Shown in pieces: positions 62,604-64,000 of a DNA stretch of 64,000 bases (within the stretch, counting starts at the first letter, position 1; each line of letters opens with the position of its first letter). Origin of the DNA: Lichenicoccus sp964247695 (GTDB taxonomy: Bacteria > Pseudomonadota > Alphaproteobacteria > Acetobacterales > Acetobacteraceae). The DNA lies in assembly GCA_964247695.1 (NCBI GenBank), contig CAXTVI010000009.1:1-64000 (forward strand). Direction: 5' to 3'. The notes beneath the pieces are model-generated. The model was not told the origin of the DNA. It ran no database searches and saw only the letters and a program-made list of their open reading frames with translations. The translations under genes and the position numbers were made by a program.

Positions 62604-63565
62604 GAACGCGCCCCGCGCGAGAGGCGGTCCAGGACCGCCATGCGGACCGCGACCCCCATCTCGACCTGTTCCTGGATCACGCTCTGCTCGGGATGGTCGG
62701 CGACCGCGCTGTCGATCTCGACACCGCGGTTCATCGGCCCCGGATGCATCACCAGCGCCCCCGGCTTCGCCAGCGCGAGGCGGGCGCTGTCGAGTCCGAA
62801 GAAGCGGAAATACTCGCGCTCGCTGGGCACCAGGCCGCCGGACATGCGCTCGCGCTGCAGCCGCAGCATCATGATCGCGTCCACGTCGCGCAGCCCGGTC
62901 TCCATGTCGTGGAACACCTCGACGCCGAGCGCCTCGATCTCGGCCGGGATCAGCGTCGGCGGCCCGATGACACGCACCCGGCTGCCCATCGCGGTCAGCA
63001 GGTGGATGTTCGAACGCGCCACCCGGCTGTGCGCGACATCGCCGCAGATCGCCACCGTAAGACCCTGCAGGCGGCCATAGTGCCGGCGCAGGGTGAGCGC
63101 GTCGAGCAGCGCCTGCGTCGGGTGCTCGTGGGTGCCGTCACCGGCATTGATCACGCTCGCATCCACTTTCCTGGCCAGCAAGGCCGGCGCCCCCGACTGG
63201 GCGTGCCGAACCACCAGCAGGTCGGTGCGCATGGCGTTCAGCGTCGAGGCGGTGTCGAGCAGCGTCTCGCCCTTGTTCACCGACGAGGTGGACACCGACA
63301 TGTTGATGACGTCGGCGCCGAGCCGCTTGCCGGCGATCTCGAAGCTGGTGCGGGTGCGGGTGCTGTCCTCGAAGAACAGGTTGATCAGCGTGCGGCCGCG
63401 CAGCAGGTCGCGCTGCGTCTTGCGGCTGCGGTTGAGCAGCACGTAGCTCTCGGCGAGGTCCAGGAACGGCTCGATCCGGGTCGGGTGCATGCCCTGCAGC
63501 CCGAGCAGGTGACGCTGGCTGGCGCTGCCTTCCTGACCCGCGAAGAACCGCCCGCCCTCAGCCAT
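62600..63565 (-). CDS. pyrB: Aspartate carbamoyltransferase catalytic chain
   Basis: Pyrimidine synthesis enzyme (321 aa) joining carbamoyl phosphate and aspartate. FFEDSTRTRTSFEIAGKRLGA is the carbamoyl-phosphate loop, and GDGTHEHPTQALLD, HSRVARSN and MHPGPMNRGVE are also intact. No pyrI regulatory chain is adjacent, consistent with assembly with a PyrC'-type partner. Starts 8 nt inside the end of gltX and overlaps pyrC. Confidence 0.96.
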   Translation of the reverse strand: MAEGGRFFAGQEGSASQRHLLGLQGMHPTRIEPFLDLAESYVLLNRSRKTQRDLLRGRTLINLFFEDSTRTRTSFEIAGKRLGADVINMSVSTSSVNKGETLLDTASTLNAMRTDLLVVRHAQSGAPALLARKVDASVINAGDGTHEHPTQALLDALTLRRHYGRLQGLTVAICGDVAHSRVARSNIHLLTAMGSRVRVIGPPTLIPAEIEALGVEVFHDMETGLRDVDAIMMLRLQRERMSGGLVPSEREYFRFFGLDSARLALAKPGALVMHPGPMNRGVEIDSAVADHPEQSVIQEQVEMGVAVRMAVLDRLSRGARS

Positions 63566-64000
63566 GGCCGATTGTCCCGGCCGGAGCCACGGCGCCGATC
63601 CGCGCGAGGGCCTCGTCCCGACCGAGCGCCTCCACGGTGGCGTCGATGCCGGGGCTCGAATTGCTGCCGGTCAGCGCCGCACGCAGCGGCTGAGCCACCT
63701 GCCCGAGCTTGAGCCCGGCCCGGTCGGCGAAGCGGCGCAGGGCGGCATCGATCTCCGCGGCCGTGAACGGCTCCAGCGGTGCCAGCTCGCGCGCCAGGTC
63801 GCGCAGCATCGCGCGCGCGGCATCGGTCAGCAGCGCCTGCGCCTTCGGCTCGAACGGCAGCGGAACCGCGCGGGCCAGGAACACGGCGCTGGCGGCGAGC
63901 TCGACCAGCGTCTTGGCGCGCTCCTTCAGGCCGGGCATCAGCAGGCGGATGCGCGCGGCGGCGATATCGTCGAGTGCAAGGTCGGCCAGACCGGCCAGCC
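63558..64000 (-). CDS. gltX: Glutamyl-tRNA synthetase, C-terminal part (runs off the window)
   Basis: The last about 147 codons of a gene that continues beyond position 64000. The all-helical anticodon-binding part is seen: LMPGLKERAKTLVELA, an LRxLAxELxxLEPFTAAEIDAALRRF stretch and a C-terminal AQPLRAALTGSNSSPGIDATVEALGRDEALARI, which is the conserved end of GltX. The stop lies inside the pyrB start region (8-nt overlap), so translation of the two is coupled. Assignment rests on the C-terminal motifs only. Confidence 0.88.
   Translation of the reverse strand, partial: LAGLADLALDDIAAARIRLLMPGLKERAKTLVELAASAVFLARAVPLPFEPKAQALLTDAARAMLRDLARELAPLEPFTAAEIDAALRRFADRAGLKLGQVAQPLRAALTGSNSSPGIDATVEALGRDEALARIGAVAPAGTIGHG

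Noticed and set aside
1..64000. tRNA genes, CRISPR arrays, phage or IS elements, attachment sites
   Set aside because: No cloverleaf, repeat-spacer pattern, transposase or integrase coding was recognised by eye.

Overview
The window is about 64 kb of GC-rich DNA from the chromosome of a Gram-negative alphaproteobacterium. An acetic-acid-bacterium-like member of the Rhodospirillales/Acetobacteraceae is the best guess, not a proof. Pointers are a cytochrome bo3 quinol oxidase operon, a BamF-type (DUF3035) lipoprotein, a DUF1491 protein, an endonuclease-type MutL, and a pyrB-linked dihydroorotase that has lost its first metal-binding histidines. Most genes are housekeeping. I saw no tRNA, rRNA gene, CRISPR array, prophage or intact insertion sequence.

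Layout. 0.1-3.8 kb: sugar/H+ symporter and glycogen-debranching-type glycosidase (+). 3.9-8.0 kb: cyoABCD (-), every junction an ATGA overlap. 8.3-11.8 kb: an unknown 111-aa protein, a LysR regulator divergent from a PdxI/YdbC-type aldo-keto reductase, a cytochrome b561-like protein and a BamF-like lipoprotein. 12.0-16.8 kb: mutL, an orphan nuoM that starts with TTG, and a cytochrome P450 coupled to nuoM. 16.8-17.05 kb: a compact minus-strand unit with a 24-codon ORF, an extreme Shine-Dalgarno sequence and its own terminator. 17.1-19.6 kb: Old Yellow Enzyme and dGTPase. 19.6-20.8 kb: an arsenic unit (ArsR fusion, ArsI C-As lyase, apparent arsC stump) behind a palindromic operator. 20.8-25.0 kb: a four-gene minus-strand operon of DUF3034 outer-membrane protein, exported truncated globin, exported cupredoxin and membrane GGDEF-EAL protein.

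25.1-36.2 kb: parE, an RND pump with its adaptor, a three-gene locus centred on a membrane-anchored ClpB-type AAA+ ATPase, and small exported proteins. 36.3-40.2 kb: a 1285-aa CHASE3/multi-PAS hybrid histidine kinase. 40.5-44.7 kb: assimilatory sulfur and redox genes (sulfite reductase, 1-Cys peroxiredoxin, Rrf2 regulator, cysteine synthase). 44.8-51.2 kb: OmpA-like protein, TonB-dependent receptor with a textbook terminator, and TPR-sulfotransferase. 51.3-52.4 kb: small lipoprotein and EamA transporter. 52.4-64.0 kb: one long minus-strand string, gltX (partial)-pyrB-pyrC'-plsY-dprA-topA-rnr-S41 peptidase-DUF1491, with mostly overlapping junctions.

The candidates most worth following for undescribed biology are the 24-codon ORF whose leader is complementary to 17 nt of the 16S rRNA 3' end, the globin/cupredoxin/c-di-GMP operon, and the membrane-anchored AAA+ locus. 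Domain assignments come from motif recognition by eye; no database search was run.
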